Below, piece after piece: positions 43,226-53,665 of a stretch of DNA of 64,000 bases. The notes under the pieces are model-generated. The model made no database searches. It was not told the DNA's origin and saw only the letters and a list, made by a program, of their open reading frames with translations. Position 1 is the stretch's first letter, and the number at the start of each line of letters is the position of its first letter. Origin of the DNA: Aurantiochytrium sp. KH105 (Eukaryota; Sar; Bigyra; Thraustochytrida; Thraustochytriidae); NCBI GenBank assembly GCA_003116975.1, contig BGKB01000008.1, forward strand, positions 434,001-498,000, given 5' to 3'. A program made the translations under genes and the position numbers.

Positions 43226-45595
43226 ATGGCGGGCTTCGGGGTCAAGGAGATGATGCAGCCCCGCGCCATCCTGGTCATGCTGCTCCTGCTGGGGATGGCC
43301 TTCCTGACCGTGGAGATGACGCAACTCGACCTGACCTCGAACTGCGGCGGCGTTGGCGCAGGCAGCAGGCTGTCCTCGCTGCGGCCGCCTGCGTACAGGG
43401 AAGCGATTGTCGCGCAGCAGCTGGCGAACCAAGAACCCATGTCCAGCCTTATCCCCTTTATGCAGCGCACCGACAGCGTGCACGAAAAGACCGTCGACCT
43501 CGCCTCGGATCACTTTCCCAACGTCCTCGCCATGCAGCTCGAGGACCTCGGCCACTACGATATCCTCATTATCGGCGCCGGGCTCTCAGGCACGGTGCTT
43601 GCCGACCTGTACGCGCGCAAGCACGGCAAAAAGGTCCTCATCATCGAGCGCCGACCCCACATTGGCGGCAACTGCTTCGACTTCCGCGAGGAGGAGACCG
43701 ACATTCTCGTGAACCTCTACGGCGCTCACCTCTTCCACACGGGCAAAGAAGACGTTTGGAAGTACGTGCATCGCTTCTCCGAGTGGACACCGTACGAGCA
43801 CCGCGTCGTGGGCCGTGTCGACGGCAAGCTCGTCCCCATCCCCGTCAACATTGACACCGTCAACGCTCTGCTCGAAGAAGAGATCTACAGCGAGGACGCG
43901 ATGGACGCCTGGCTGACGCACGAACGCCGCAACAGCCCCGTCGGCGAGGTCGATGTATCCACCGCCAAGAACTCGCGCGAGGTCGGCATGGGTCGCGTCG
44001 GAGAACGCCTCTACAACAAGCTCTTCAAGGAGTACACCAAGAAGCAGTGGAACGTCTACCCGGAAGAGCTCGGGCCCGTCGTCCTCTCGCGCATTCCCGT
44101 CCGCAATGACTGGGACGATCGCTACTTTCCCAACGACAAGCACCAGGCCCTCCCCGCCGACGGGTACACGCGCTGGTTCGAGGAGGCCCTTGACCATCCG
44201 AACATTCGCGTCTTCACCTCGACAGACTACTTTGAGTCCCTCAAGCTCCACGGCTTCGCCAAGCTCAAGTTCGAAAAGACCTTCTTCACGGGACAGATTG
44301 ACCAGTACTTTCGCAACATCAAGGGCTCCAAGCTCAAGCCGCTCCAGTACCGCTCAATCAAGTTTGAGACCATTGTCCGCGATGAGCCGAGCGTGAGCCA
44401 GCCGGCCTTTGTTGTCAACTTTCCTCAGTTCCGCGATGGCAATCACACCCGCACGGCCGAATACAAGCACATGTACCATCAGGACTCGCAGTCCTCCATT
44501 CTCATTCGCGAGTACTCGACCGATATTGTCGACGACGCGGAACCGTATTATCCGTTTCCCACCAAGGAGAACGAGGAGCACTTTGAGCAGTACCGAGAGC
44601 TTGCCAAGTCGGAGGAGACGCAGCACAATGTTCACTTTGTCGGCCGTCTGGCCAACTACAAGTACTTTAACATGGACGACGCCATCCAGAATGCCCTCGA
44701 CCTCTACGTTAAGATCGAGGGCCGCAAGCGTCTCGACGCCGCCCTGGCCGAGGCGATCATCCCGAGCGAGAACGAAATGACTGTGCACTATGTTCTCACC
44801 GTGCGTCGCAACTCGCCCGGCCTCAAATTTCTCAGCGACATCTGCAGGCTACCCACCTGGAGCCTCACGGCGTCGATGCCCATGAAGAACGTCATTTTTG
44901 TGTACAACATGGATCGCAGTCGCGACGGCAGCATCGACGCGCAGGTTAAGGAAGCACTCGCCTCGGCTGGCTGCCAGCACGACACGCGTCTGGGCAAGGG
45001 CCTCTTCATCCGCAATGTCGCCTCCACGAACGATGTCGAGCTCAACTGGCTCGAGCACTTTTCCGCGCACTCGTTTGCCTTTGGTGACGCAAACGTCTTT
45101 CTCGACGCGGACGTCTCCTCGGACGCGATTGCGCAGATCCCTCGGGCGCTGACGCTGCAGGCAGAGCACCTCTTTGCCAAGAAACGCACGCGCGCCTCGC
45201 AGCCGCTCGTCTTCAAAAACGACATTCGCATCGCGACCATGCCGACCTCTGCCGAACGCTGGACCCTGGCGTCCAAGTTCTCGCTTCTGCCCTCGCAGCA
45301 GGAGAACCTTCTCCATGCGCTTCCGCTCCGCGAGGACGGCCTCACCTTCGGCTCCAAGCCCATGAGCGCGCGTAAAATTGCCTCCAAGCTGTTTCCCAAC
45401 TCGCAGCGGACTCAGGCCTGTCCATTCATGGCGCCTGAAGCCTTTGTTGCCACGGACGCAGCCATTCGCCGCATGCTGTCTATTCATCGGACGACCATGT
45501 ACGATGACTTCATTCCAGCGATGCGTGCCGATCGCAACAGCATGCACCGCGCCGTTTTGCGCGAGAACTGGTATTGCCTCTTCTTCCGCTTCTAA
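43226..45595 (+). CDS. Membrane-anchored UDP-galactopyranose mutase with extra C-terminal region
   Basis: 789 aa from the ATG at 43226. Residues about 13-29 (ILVMLLLLGMAFLTVEM region) form a single signal-anchor, giving a type II protein with the catalytic part in the Golgi/ER lumen. Residues about 110-500 are a UDP-galactopyranose mutase: FAD site IIGAGLSG (117-122 GxGxxG), IERRPHIGGNCFD, LYGAHLFHT, GRVGERLYNKLFKEYTKKQW, RIPVRNDWDDRYF, and FVGRLANYKYFNMDDAIQNAL (quoted in parts: FVGRLANYKYFNM). This is the bacterial-type signature; the enzyme converts UDP-Galp to UDP-Galf using reduced FAD. About 500-789 is an extra region I do not recognise. Known UGMs are cytosolic and about 380 or 510 aa, so a lumenal anchor and the extension are unusual. 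Confidence 0.88.
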   Translation: MAGFGVKEMMQPRAILVMLLLLGMAFLTVEMTQLDLTSNCGGVGAGSRLSSLRPPAYREAIVAQQLANQEPMSSLIPFMQRTDSVHEKTVDLASDHFPNVLAMQLEDLGHYDILIIGAGLSGTVLADLYARKHGKKVLIIERRPHIGGNCFDFREEETDILVNLYGAHLFHTGKEDVWKYVHRFSEWTPYEHRVVGRVDGKLVPIPVNIDTVNALLEEEIYSEDAMDAWLTHERRNSPVGEVDVSTAKNSREVGMGRVGERLYNKLFKEYTKKQWNVYPEELGPVVLSRIPVRNDWDDRYFPNDKHQALPADGYTRWFEEALDHPNIRVFTSTDYFESLKLHGFAKLKFEKTFFTGQIDQYFRNIKGSKLKPLQYRSIKFETIVRDEPSVSQPAFVVNFPQFRDGNHTRTAEYKHMYHQDSQSSILIREYSTDIVDDAEPYYPFPTKENEEHFEQYRELAKSEETQHNVHFVGRLANYKYFNMDDAIQNALDLYVKIEGRKRLDAALAEAIIPSENEMTVHYVLTVRRNSPGLKFLSDICRLPTWSLTASMPMKNVIFVYNMDRSRDGSIDAQVKEALASAGCQHDTRLGKGLFIRNVASTNDVELNWLEHFSAHSFAFGDANVFLDADVSSDAIAQIPRALTLQAEHLFAKKRTRASQPLVFKNDIRIATMPTSAERWTLASKFSLLPSQQENLLHALPLREDGLTFGSKPMSARKIASKLFPNSQRTQACPFMAPEAFVATDAAIRRMLSIHRTTMYDDFIPAMRADRNSMHRAVLRENWYCLFFRF

Positions 45596-46378
45596 GTGTG
45601 CGTGCTCGCATCTATCGACTTCTACTAATCTGAATTTAGAACATGTGTGCTCTTTAAAGTTTTTTTTCTCTCTCTGTGAAACGATCCAGACACGATACAG
45701 GCGAAAACTTTCCCTTTACATCGTAGACTTCTTTCTTTTGGGACGATAGATTCACCACACGCTCCGTATATTCCTACTGTGAGTGTTTAGTTTTGCCTTC
45801 GCGCCCAACCACAAGAGCAAGCATACATGCCCCTCGTGAACACTGCTCCATTTCTTTCGGAAATGCAAATGACGTGAGCAGACAGCAGCGCCACAGAAGT
45901 GGCGAAGTCAACTTGGCACCCATGGGAAGCCAATTTGGACTGACTTGCTGTGCCAACAACCATCAATTTCAGCAATCACTAGTTCGCGAAAAATTAAGGT
46001 AAGTCTTACATCGCTCAGAGTACGAACTAGGCCTAGCACAGCCAAAGATTTGTGATCATCAAGCTCTTCACTACATCCCCGAGACAACATTCAAGGTGGG
46101 GAGAAATATCGATCTTCACCATGAGACAAATTCATCTCAGCAGAAGCGAAACTCCCCAGGCATTCCTAGGTACTTTGGCATACTAGCAATCCATTTGATT
46201 CCATAAATTTCATTCGTCATTTACTGACTGTGCCAAACAAAAGAACCTGGGCTGCAACTGCGCTCGTGCCGAGCACACACGAGTAAAGGATGAGAAGCAT
46301 GTTTTTGATTACAATCAGGGCTTCTACTTTGGAACGAAAGATTGTAGAGGGGAGAGGGCTTGCAAGACTCGTACATTA
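45596..46378. other. Convergent intergenic region, UGM / coronin-7
   Basis: About 780 bases, more AT-rich than the flanks. No gene, repeat or RNA recognised; presumed 3' UTRs. Confidence 0.5.
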
Positions 46379-49330
46379 TTAGTCATCCCACTCGTCGTCT
46401 TCAACGTCGCCAGTGTCAATGTGCTCTTCATCCACGGCAACACCAAGTGAGCGAGCGATTGCTTGCGGCACAGCAGCCTTGCCGCTCGAGAGATTCGGAT
46501 TGTAAGCTTCGTGCTGCACGGCCATGAACTGCATGCGCTTGAATACATCATCCTGAGCCTTTTGCCGTGCGTCCTCCTCGGCCTTTTGCTGCTTGAAGCG
46601 ATGTGTGTTAGCCTGTGCACGCTTCAGGGATGCGTGCGCCTCCTCGGGGTCGCGCGAAGAAAACGTCTTGGCGCCAGAAGTGTTGAGCGAAGAGAGGACG
46701 GGATCAAAGTTCTGTCCTGCAAGCCAGGCCTCAGTGTCTGTGGATGCCGCCTCGCCTGTCCTCGCGTCGGGGTAAATATCGTCGGCAAAGTAAGACGCCA
46801 AGTCCGAAGCGCGGGGAATCGTAAAGGATACTGGCTCAAGAGAATTGGGCGTCAGCCGCAGCACGCGTGCCCACTCAGCGCCTCCCAAATCACAGACGCG
46901 GCGCGGAGCGAGCGCGACGGCTGTGGTGGGGTCACCACGCGCAAGAAACTCCTGGCATTGATGCGGCTTGAGAGGCGAGCTTCCGCAGTGCTCTGGCTTG
47001 ACCACGGCGCGTGTCAGGGTCTCGATCTCGTACACATGAAAGGTATTCTCACCGCGACCGGTGAGAATAACGACACCGTTGTCCTCGACAAGGAGAGGCT
47101 CCAGCGCAGTCGCGCCCTGGCCAACCTTGGTGGTGTTGAGCGGGGCCTCGCCCGTTTTGCGCGCGTCCCAAACGGAGAACTCCCGAAATCCCATGCGCGC
47201 GCATCCCGAGGAAAGAATGTACGGCGAGTCACCCAGCCAGGTGACAAAGCACGGCTTGGCCCCTGCGTGAGCCTTGGTGCTAAGCGGTGACGCATCTTGG
47301 TCGGGAGCGCGAGGATCCGTGACGCGCAAGGCGTTTGCGCGGTCCATGCTGGCCAGGAGACTTCCAGGATAATTCCATGCAATGGACGTAATCATTTCGT
47401 CGCCGGTATGTGCAACGCGGACGCAAGACGCCTTGTTGACGTCCCAAAGACGCACCGTGGCATCCTGGGACCCCGAGGCGAGAATGTTGGCAACCGATGG
47501 ATGAAAGACGGTGTGGCGCACCGATGACTGGTGCGCGGCAAGATCTTCAGACGAGGCCTCGCTTGGGTCAGCTGCAACATCCTCTGGCAGACGCCACACG
47601 CGAATGTGGCAGTCATCGGAACCTGTTGCAAGCGTACGATCCTCCGGATCGGTCGGGCTCAGGTCAACGCAAAAAACAGGCCGAGTGTGCCCGTTGAGGA
47701 CTGGAACGCGCTCCGGCTTTTCGATTTTGCCCAGTGCTGTCTCGAGGTCTCCGACAAAGACAGGTCCGCCACCGCCGTGCCAAGGGACCGCAAAACGGCG
47801 CGCTCCGACGGCCAAGGCCGGCTGAGGTCCCACGGTGAGATTGTAGACGGTGCGTTCGCGTTTCGCCTGCGTTCCCTTGGCGAACTTGAATTTGGGTACA
47901 TATCCGCGCTGGCGGCTCATGCGCTTGTCTAATTCCGTGGCTTCGTACGAGGTCGAAGCTTTAGAGGCTTGCTCGGCGTCTTGCTTGGCCGCCTTCTGAG
48001 CCTCCTCCTCCTCCTCGCGAGATGCCTCCTCGGCGGCAAGAATGGCCCCAACGGCAGCAAAGTCGCTTCGCTCGTCGAGGACACGCTCACGACCCAAGCC
48101 AAGGCTTGCGCGCATATCTCGCACGGGAACCATAGGTTGCGCCATGGCTTTTCCTTCGGACCACCATTCCGAAGCGGTCATCGCCGCAGCGCCGAGATCG
48201 GCCGCGTCGGGAAAGAGTTCTTCGTGGAAGAACGACTTTTTCCGCCGCGGTACTTCAACGCGGATAGGCTCAATACTGGAGGAAGACAGCTTGAAGAGTC
48301 GGTTGACCTCGCAGCCCATGATGTCGCAGGCTGCAGGCGGCAATGCGGCGACACCCATAAAGGACTCGGACGAGTTCGTGGTCTGCGACAGGCTATGCAG
48401 AAAAGGCTTGGCGCTGGTGGCCTCGTAGGCGCGCACCGAGGTCTCGCCCTTGCCAATGACAAAGAGGATGCGCAAATCCGGGGACATGACAGGAATAAGA
48501 ACGCCTGTGCCCCCACTGGCCACCTTTTGGCGCGAGAGGCAGGCGTCCAGCTTGCGCGCGTCCCATACAGCTAGTTCGCGGTCACGCGTCATGCTAAACC
48601 CGGTCGAGTACAACATGTGCTCGAGGTCATTGTGTCCCGAAGCGCCTCCATTCACGATTCTGCCCAAAGCCCGCGGGCCAAGGTGTGCTTTTTCAACAGT
48701 GGCCGTGGACGAACTGCCCTGCTGGCGCGGGTCGAAGAGTTTTATGGACTTGTCATCGACAAGGCTTGCCACAAAGCTACCCGTGGGCGACCAGGCGGCG
48801 TCGAGCACCTTGCCGCCGGTCTCGATGGTGATGAGGGGCTCGGACTCAGCGTTGGCATCCCAAATCTCGAGCGAGGGTGCATTGCGTCCCACCGCGAGCA
48901 CAGCCTCTGCAGAGGGATGCCAGCGGACAGCGTGTGCCCTAGCTCCATTTGTTGCGCCAAGTGTTGTAGCAGCATCAAGCGTGACATCTCGGCCGGTCCC
49001 GGACGCGCGCCAGAGCGCCACGGAGCCGTTGCCTGCACCCGAGGCTAAGAGGTCGACGCCGTGCGGCGCGAACGCGAGGTCATAGATGCCACCTTGTTGG
49101 CACGAGCTCTGATTGAGGCCATGATATTTTCCAGGTTCGTTCACGTCGAGCGCACAGATGGCGCTGCTCCCATTGCTTGTCCCGACGAAGGCGAGGTACC
49201 TGGGTGAGGCCGCCAAGAGGTTGCCGTGCGTGGCGACGTCTCCTGCTTGCAGCTCTGCGAACTTTTCGTCTGCGCTGTATCCGTCGACCGCCAGGTTGCG
49301 CAGCTGCGAGTCGCGCACGAACTTTGACAT
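46379..49330 (-). CDS. CORO7: Coronin-7 (tandem coronin, POD-1 type)
   Basis: 983 aa from the ATG at 49330. Two coronin beta-propellers occur in tandem, as in coronin-7/POD-1. The first begins MSKFVRDSQLRNL, followed by WD repeats (IYDLAFAPHG..LLASGAGNGSVALW, VLDAAWSPTGSFVASLVDDKSIKLFD, MTRDRELAVWDARK). A charged linker lies at about 425-470 (EEASREEEEEAQKAAKQ). The second propeller has the start KRMSRQRGYVPKFKFAKGT, then VFCVDLSPTDPEDRTLATGSDDCHIRVW and ILASGSQDATVRLWD. The C-terminus is acidic with a Trp (GDVEDDEWDD), like the CA tail of coronin-7. The family works at the Golgi and in actin/Arp2/3 regulation. Length fits human CORO7 (about 925 aa). Tail function is inferred. Confidence 0.93.
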   Translation of the reverse strand: MSKFVRDSQLRNLAVDGYSADEKFAELQAGDVATHGNLLAASPRYLAFVGTSNGSSAICALDVNEPGKYHGLNQSSCQQGGIYDLAFAPHGVDLLASGAGNGSVALWRASGTGRDVTLDAATTLGATNGARAHAVRWHPSAEAVLAVGRNAPSLEIWDANAESEPLITIETGGKVLDAAWSPTGSFVASLVDDKSIKLFDPRQQGSSSTATVEKAHLGPRALGRIVNGGASGHNDLEHMLYSTGFSMTRDRELAVWDARKLDACLSRQKVASGGTGVLIPVMSPDLRILFVIGKGETSVRAYEATSAKPFLHSLSQTTNSSESFMGVAALPPAACDIMGCEVNRLFKLSSSSIEPIRVEVPRRKKSFFHEELFPDAADLGAAAMTASEWWSEGKAMAQPMVPVRDMRASLGLGRERVLDERSDFAAVGAILAAEEASREEEEEAQKAAKQDAEQASKASTSYEATELDKRMSRQRGYVPKFKFAKGTQAKRERTVYNLTVGPQPALAVGARRFAVPWHGGGGPVFVGDLETALGKIEKPERVPVLNGHTRPVFCVDLSPTDPEDRTLATGSDDCHIRVWRLPEDVAADPSEASSEDLAAHQSSVRHTVFHPSVANILASGSQDATVRLWDVNKASCVRVAHTGDEMITSIAWNYPGSLLASMDRANALRVTDPRAPDQDASPLSTKAHAGAKPCFVTWLGDSPYILSSGCARMGFREFSVWDARKTGEAPLNTTKVGQGATALEPLLVEDNGVVILTGRGENTFHVYEIETLTRAVVKPEHCGSSPLKPHQCQEFLARGDPTTAVALAPRRVCDLGGAEWARVLRLTPNSLEPVSFTIPRASDLASYFADDIYPDARTGEAASTDTEAWLAGQNFDPVLSSLNTSGAKTFSSRDPEEAHASLKRAQANTHRFKQQKAEEDARQKAQDDVFKRMQFMAVQHEAYNPNLSSGKAAVPQAIARSLGVAVDEEHIDTGDVEDDEWDD

Positions 49331-49946
49331 CTCGCTTGCTCCTCCTGCGGCCGCTTTCGGCTGTCTCCTCCTCCTCCTCCTCCTTCTTCTTCTTCTTCTT
49401 CTTCTTCACCCGCACTGCGCTCTCGTGCTACTTGCGTGCGTGCGTGCTTTGGTGCGTGCGTACGTGCGTTGGTGCGCGCGCGCGGCGAGGGACGCTCGCG
49501 CAAATGGATCCGGTTTTGCCACCCCATTTCGGATCTTCCATCATCAACCCAAAAGGAGTGCCAACTTGGGGGGCGCAAAGCTGATGATGTTGAGGGAAAG
49601 AAGGAGACGAGAAGCCGGTGGCACCTGGCAGTGAGTGAGCGTCTGCAGCAAGACTCGATGGTATCAATCAAGATGATTCCTGCACCCCCGCCCGCGTTCG
49701 CGCCAGCGTCCTCGATGTTATCGAAGATGGACCTCGATTTCGGTGACGCGTCTTCTTCTCGAAGGTGCCCGCAGCCGCACCTGAGACTGCATCTTCGCCG
49801 TTGTTCATGCCAAGGCCGATTTCAATGTCTGCCCGCATGAGCGCACACAAGAGCGCATATGCGCACAGAATTGTTGCAAAGTGCAACGTGCTCGCTTCTC
49901 GTCGAGTAATGAGGGTTTGAGAACAAAAAGTAAATTTAGCCTAAGC
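49331..49946. other. Intergenic region with (CTC/TTC)n tract
   Basis: About 600 bases upstream of coronin-7 and downstream of the 49947 gene. A CTC-then-TTC microsatellite spans 49365-49408. GCGT repeats near 49433-49475. No gene recognised. Confidence 0.5.
49365..49408. repeat. (CTC)n(TTC)n microsatellite
   Basis: Pure pyrimidine trinucleotide run 35 bases upstream of the coronin-7 ATG, on the opposite strand sense. Confidence 0.92.
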
Positions 49947-51071
49947 CTACTTTTCATTTTTTTCATCATCGTCTTCATCGTCATCTTCGTCATCGTCGTC
50001 ATCGTCTTCGAGATCAATGGCGTCAAAGTCAAGAAAGTCCTCGGGCACCTTGCCCTCGTTGACCAGCTCTTGGACAGCGATGACAGCATTTACAGTGGAT
50101 TTGATGTAGGCTTCTTCCGCGCGGGCAGACTCCTTGCTGGTGAGCTTGGGATTGTCGGCTTTTTCGCGCGCGGCCGTCCAGGCTTCGCGGATGTCCTTGA
50201 GCTGATCGCGGCCGTTGTAAAACTGGACGCCCTCGAGGATATCGTCGAGAACATCAGCGAGATCACCGTCGCTCTTTGCCGTGTGAATCTGGTTGTAGAG
50301 CTCCTGCGGCAAGCCAGGGTTCTCAAAGAATGGCTTGAACTTGGCCTCAAATTGTTCAATGCCCTCGTTAAGAGTAACGTGTTCCTGGTACAGGGAGTCG
50401 ACGAGGGTCTCGAGCTCGGACCACTTTGTCTGCGGGAGTTTGACCTCGATGGAGTCGTCCATGCGCTCGAAGAGGTCCTCGAGCATCTCCTCGAGTGCCT
50501 CGAGGCGGACGTCGGTGACGCGCGTGAGAAGTTTCTGCAGCGCCGAGGTCTGCGACTTGTGCAACTGCTTCATCTTGTTGCGTTTGCGCTCGGCGATCTG
50601 TTCGTACTCTTTGACGTAGTCTTCGCGTTCGCTGTCGATGAAGCGCTCGATCTTGGAGAGCGTGATGGCGACCTTTTTGCGCTCGGTCTCGTCGCTGATC
50701 TGCTCGAGCGCGTCGGCGATTTTGGTGGATGTGAAGCCTTTGACGCGGCGGAGGAGCCGGATGACCTCTTCTTTGGACTCGATTTGCATCGAGAGCGCGG
50801 CCTCGAGCTGCAGCGTGGAGGCAATTTTGCTGGCCTCGTTCTTGGCCTGGTCCCGCAGCGCCTCGCGGCGCTCCGTGTAGAGCTCGTACTTGTGCTGGAT
50901 GGCGTCTCTGTAGGTCCAGGCCATGCCCCCGGCCATGACGAGGCCGACGAGCGCGAGCGCCAGCACGATGCGCTTCACGACGCTCGTCTGGAACGCGAAG
51001 CCCTCCGTCTTGTCCCCTGCGCCCATCTTGACGCGCTGCGCCCCAAGGCCGCCCTCCAGCGCGGCCTCCAT
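49947..51071 (-). CDS. Single-span coiled-coil protein with poly-acidic tail, unrecognised
   Basis: 374 aa from the ATG at 51071. The frame is open upstream to a GTG at 51206, but that part is Arg/Ala-rich. A further in-frame ATG is at 51026. One membrane helix at about residues 35-55 (IVLALALVGLVMAGGMAW) is followed by a long charged helical/coiled-coil domain (about 60-340: ELYTERREALRDQAKNEAS, ETERKKVAITLSKIERFID, VRLEALEEMLEDLFERMDD). The tail is about 18 Asp/Glu residues ending KNEK, encoded by a GAT/GAC-type repeat (49950-50010). Type II or tail-exposed orientation cannot be told. No family recognised; could tether organelles or bind calcium through the acidic tail (speculation). Confidence 0.75.
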   Translation of the reverse strand: MEAALEGGLGAQRVKMGAGDKTEGFAFQTSVVKRIVLALALVGLVMAGGMAWTYRDAIQHKYELYTERREALRDQAKNEASKIASTLQLEAALSMQIESKEEVIRLLRRVKGFTSTKIADALEQISDETERKKVAITLSKIERFIDSEREDYVKEYEQIAERKRNKMKQLHKSQTSALQKLLTRVTDVRLEALEEMLEDLFERMDDSIEVKLPQTKWSELETLVDSLYQEHVTLNEGIEQFEAKFKPFFENPGLPQELYNQIHTAKSDGDLADVLDDILEGVQFYNGRDQLKDIREAWTAAREKADNPKLTSKESARAEEAYIKSTVNAVIAVQELVNEGKVPEDFLDFDAIDLEDDDDDDEDDDEDDDEKNEK

Positions 51072-53146
51072 GCTGGCCTCCGCGGCCCCGGGGGGCGAGA
51101 TCGTGCCAACGGCGGCGCTCGCCGCCCCTCCGCCCCGCCTCCGGGCCGCGCGCGCGAGAGAGGAGCGCCGGCGGCAGACACGCGCGCGAGAACTCGCCGC
51201 GGGCACGCGGGCTCGCGCGCGAGCGTCTGGGCACCGGGCGCGGGCGAGATCCTGCGCTCGAGAAGCCGCTGCCGTTGCCTTTCTGCGCGCCGATGGTCGT
51301 CGTCAACAGACGGAGAGAAAGAAGAAGACAAGGGACGCGCACACACGCTTGAGAACGCGCGCCCCTCGCCCGACCTGAGAACACTAACCCTCGCCATCGA
51401 CGTACCCAAGAGCGGCTTTGTCGAGCTCTCTTGCAGCGCTCGCGAGCCCGGTGGATGGTCGCAGGACAGTCGATGTTCCGCGCTGCTCCAGCGCGCGCGG
51501 AGATCGTGCGGACGCAGAGCGCTGGCGACGCCGAGGTCGGGCGGGAGCGGCGCGGCGGCAGGGGACGATGCGCAGACCTTGCGCACGTTTTTTGCAGAGC
51601 AAGAGCGCTGCGAGGGAGGGAGGCAACCCGAGGAGGAAGGCGGCGCAGCGGGTTGCGGAGGGGAAAAGGGAGGGGATTACATAGCGCGAAGGCGGTGCAG
51701 CGCGCGCGCGATCCGCGTTGCGGAGCGCGTTGCGTTCTGGAGCGCGGCGGCTAGACTGGGTTTTGCAAAGGGCGCAGAACCCGCCGAGTTCTGCTGCGCG
51801 CTCCGCCCTCACGAGGGCGCAAGTTGACGCCAGTGGACAATCGGAACATTCTAACGTAGCTCCCACTGGCACAAACGCGCGTTCTGTAGACACATGAGAG
51901 GGATATTTCAGTCCAGTGTTTATGTTCCTAAGCACACTACAGTAAAACATGACAGTGGAGTCGGGAGGGAAAAAAGCGGCAGTGGAGCCCCGGCGCGGAT
52001 GCAAGTGAACAATCCGCGAAAGTTCCACTTGCTTAAAGTCGAACATTCGCGCGCTTCGCATTTGCGCCCGCCCACGTCAACGCGCCTAGCTAACTACTAG
52101 GCCTAGCCCAATTTGCGACGTGGCCGACAGAGGCGGAGAACTTCAAGACCCGGCCGCCTCGGCGCTGCAAACCCGAATCACTCCCCGCTTCTCGCGCCTC
52201 GCTCCGCTCGCCTCGCCTCGCCGCGCCTCGCCTCGCCTCCTCGCCCCCTCCTCGCCCTCGCCTCGCGTGTCCACGCTGCGAGTCCGCGGTTGGTCCGGGC
52301 GGCGGCCGACCGGTAGTCGCGGCAAGTGGGGCAAAGGCGGGCGGCAGTTTCCCGCGCGCGGCGCAAGTCGAGTATTCGCGGCGCGCAAGTCGGGCTCTCG
52401 GCGGCGAACAGACGCATCCGTGGCCCCTTGCTTTGGCTTTGTTCGCCTTCTTTCTTCCCTTCTTTCTTCCCTTCTTTCTTGCCTTCTCTGATCGAGCATC
52501 GAGGCGGGCACAGACACAGACACAGATCGAGGGCGATCGATCGATCGATCGAGACGCGGTGAGTGGCGCGAGCGCGCGCGCGGACGCGCACGCGCGCGGC
52601 GGCGCGGCGCGGCGCGGCGCGGCGCGCGCATCGGCGCAGCCCGCCGCGTCGCGCGGCGGCGCGGCGGGATGGAGCGCTGGTCGGCCCTGAGGCGGTGCCG
52701 AGGGGAGTGAATGCAGGCATGCGAGCATGACGACAACGACGACGCGGAGGAGGGCGTGGAGAAGGACGCGCACGAGGACGGGGAGAAGGACGGGAGGGCG
52801 GGAGGAGGGGAGGAAGAGACGCAGAGCGATGTCTTGTCGCTGTGCTCATCGCGGAGGCGGCAGGAGGGGAGAAAGAGGGAGGGATCGGGATGGCGGCGTG
52901 TGGGGTACGGGCGAGAAATGCACGTTCGGAAAGGGAGAGAAAACGGAGGAGAGGAGAGCTAAGGAAGGCTAGCGCGCGATGCGTGTGTGTGTGAGAGAGA
53001 AAGAAAATAAGAGTGAAGACAGAGAAACTAACGCTACTTGAGATGGTTGTTACGGTTGCTTCGGGACGAAAAAAAAATCTAAATGTAATTGTAAATACTG
53101 TTGTGCACAAACAGAAAAAGAGGAAAGACACAACGAGCACGCCACC
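51072..53146. other. GC-rich spacer upstream of the SKP1 array
   Basis: About 2.1 kb. Frames at 51384-52061 minus, 52090-52773 minus and 52178-53356 minus are Arg/Ala/Ser-rich and overlap, hence composition artefacts. CTCGCC-rich repeats occur at 52195-52265, TTCTTTCTTCCC repeats at 52450-52485, CGAT units near 52536-52554. Probable promoter of SKP1 at the right end (53000-53146, AT-rich). Confidence 0.5.
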
Positions 53147-53665
53147 ATGTCGGAGTTCGTCGCGGGCAAGGGTAACTGCACCCTTCTGAGCAAGGAAGGT
53201 GAAAAGTTTGAGGTCGCCATGGAGGTTGCCCAGATGAGTGTGCTCGTCAAGGAAATGACCGACGAGGACAACGGCGACGAGACAAACCCAGAAATTCCAC
53301 TCCCCAACGTTGCCAGCTCGGTGCTGACCAAGGTGATCGAATTCTGCAAGCACCACGTCAAGGAACCCATGCAGGAAATTGAAAAGCCCCTCAAGAGCAA
53401 CAACATGAACGAGGTCGTCTCAGAGTGGGACGCCAAATTCGTTGACATTGACCAGGAAACTCTCTTTGAGCTCATTCTCGCCGCCAACTATCTGGACATC
53501 AAGCCTTTGCTCGATCTCACCTGCGCAAAGGTTGCTTCCATGATCAAAAACAAGACCCCCGAGGAGATCCGCGAGACCTTTAACATCACCAACGACTTTA
53601 CCCCCGAGGAGGAGGCCCGCGTTCGCGAAGAGAACAAGTGGTGCGAGGAGTCGCAGCCGCAATGA
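53147..53665 (+). CDS. SKP1: SKP1, copy 1 (canonical)
   Basis: 172 aa; start ATG at 53147 in a strong GCCACCATG context. It is a full-length SKP1, the adaptor linking F-box proteins to CUL1 in SCF ubiquitin ligases. The N-terminal BTB/POZ half (about 10-75, CTLLSKEGEKFEV, EIPLPNVASSVLTKVIEFC) contacts cullin. The C-terminal half (DIDQETLFELILAANYLDIKPLLDLTCAKVASMIKNKTPEEIRETFNI, quoted in parts: LFELILAANYLDIKPLLDL) binds F-boxes and ends ENKWCEESQPQ. All hallmark residues are intact. Its 3' half and downstream flank reappear in copy 2. Confidence 0.96.
   Translation: MSEFVAGKGNCTLLSKEGEKFEVAMEVAQMSVLVKEMTDEDNGDETNPEIPLPNVASSVLTKVIEFCKHHVKEPMQEIEKPLKSNNMNEVVSEWDAKFVDIDQETLFELILAANYLDIKPLLDLTCAKVASMIKNKTPEEIRETFNITNDFTPEEEARVREENKWCEESQPQ

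Noticed and set aside
42536-43555. 339-codon minus-strand frame over the UGM 5' region
   Set aside because: Overlaps the UGM gene in antisense and the CTTG repeat; composition artefact.
49881-51827. 648-codon plus-strand frame
   Set aside because: Mirror of the minus-strand coiled-coil gene (49947-51071); repeated Leu/Val/Phe arise from the antisense of Glu/Lys/Asp codons.
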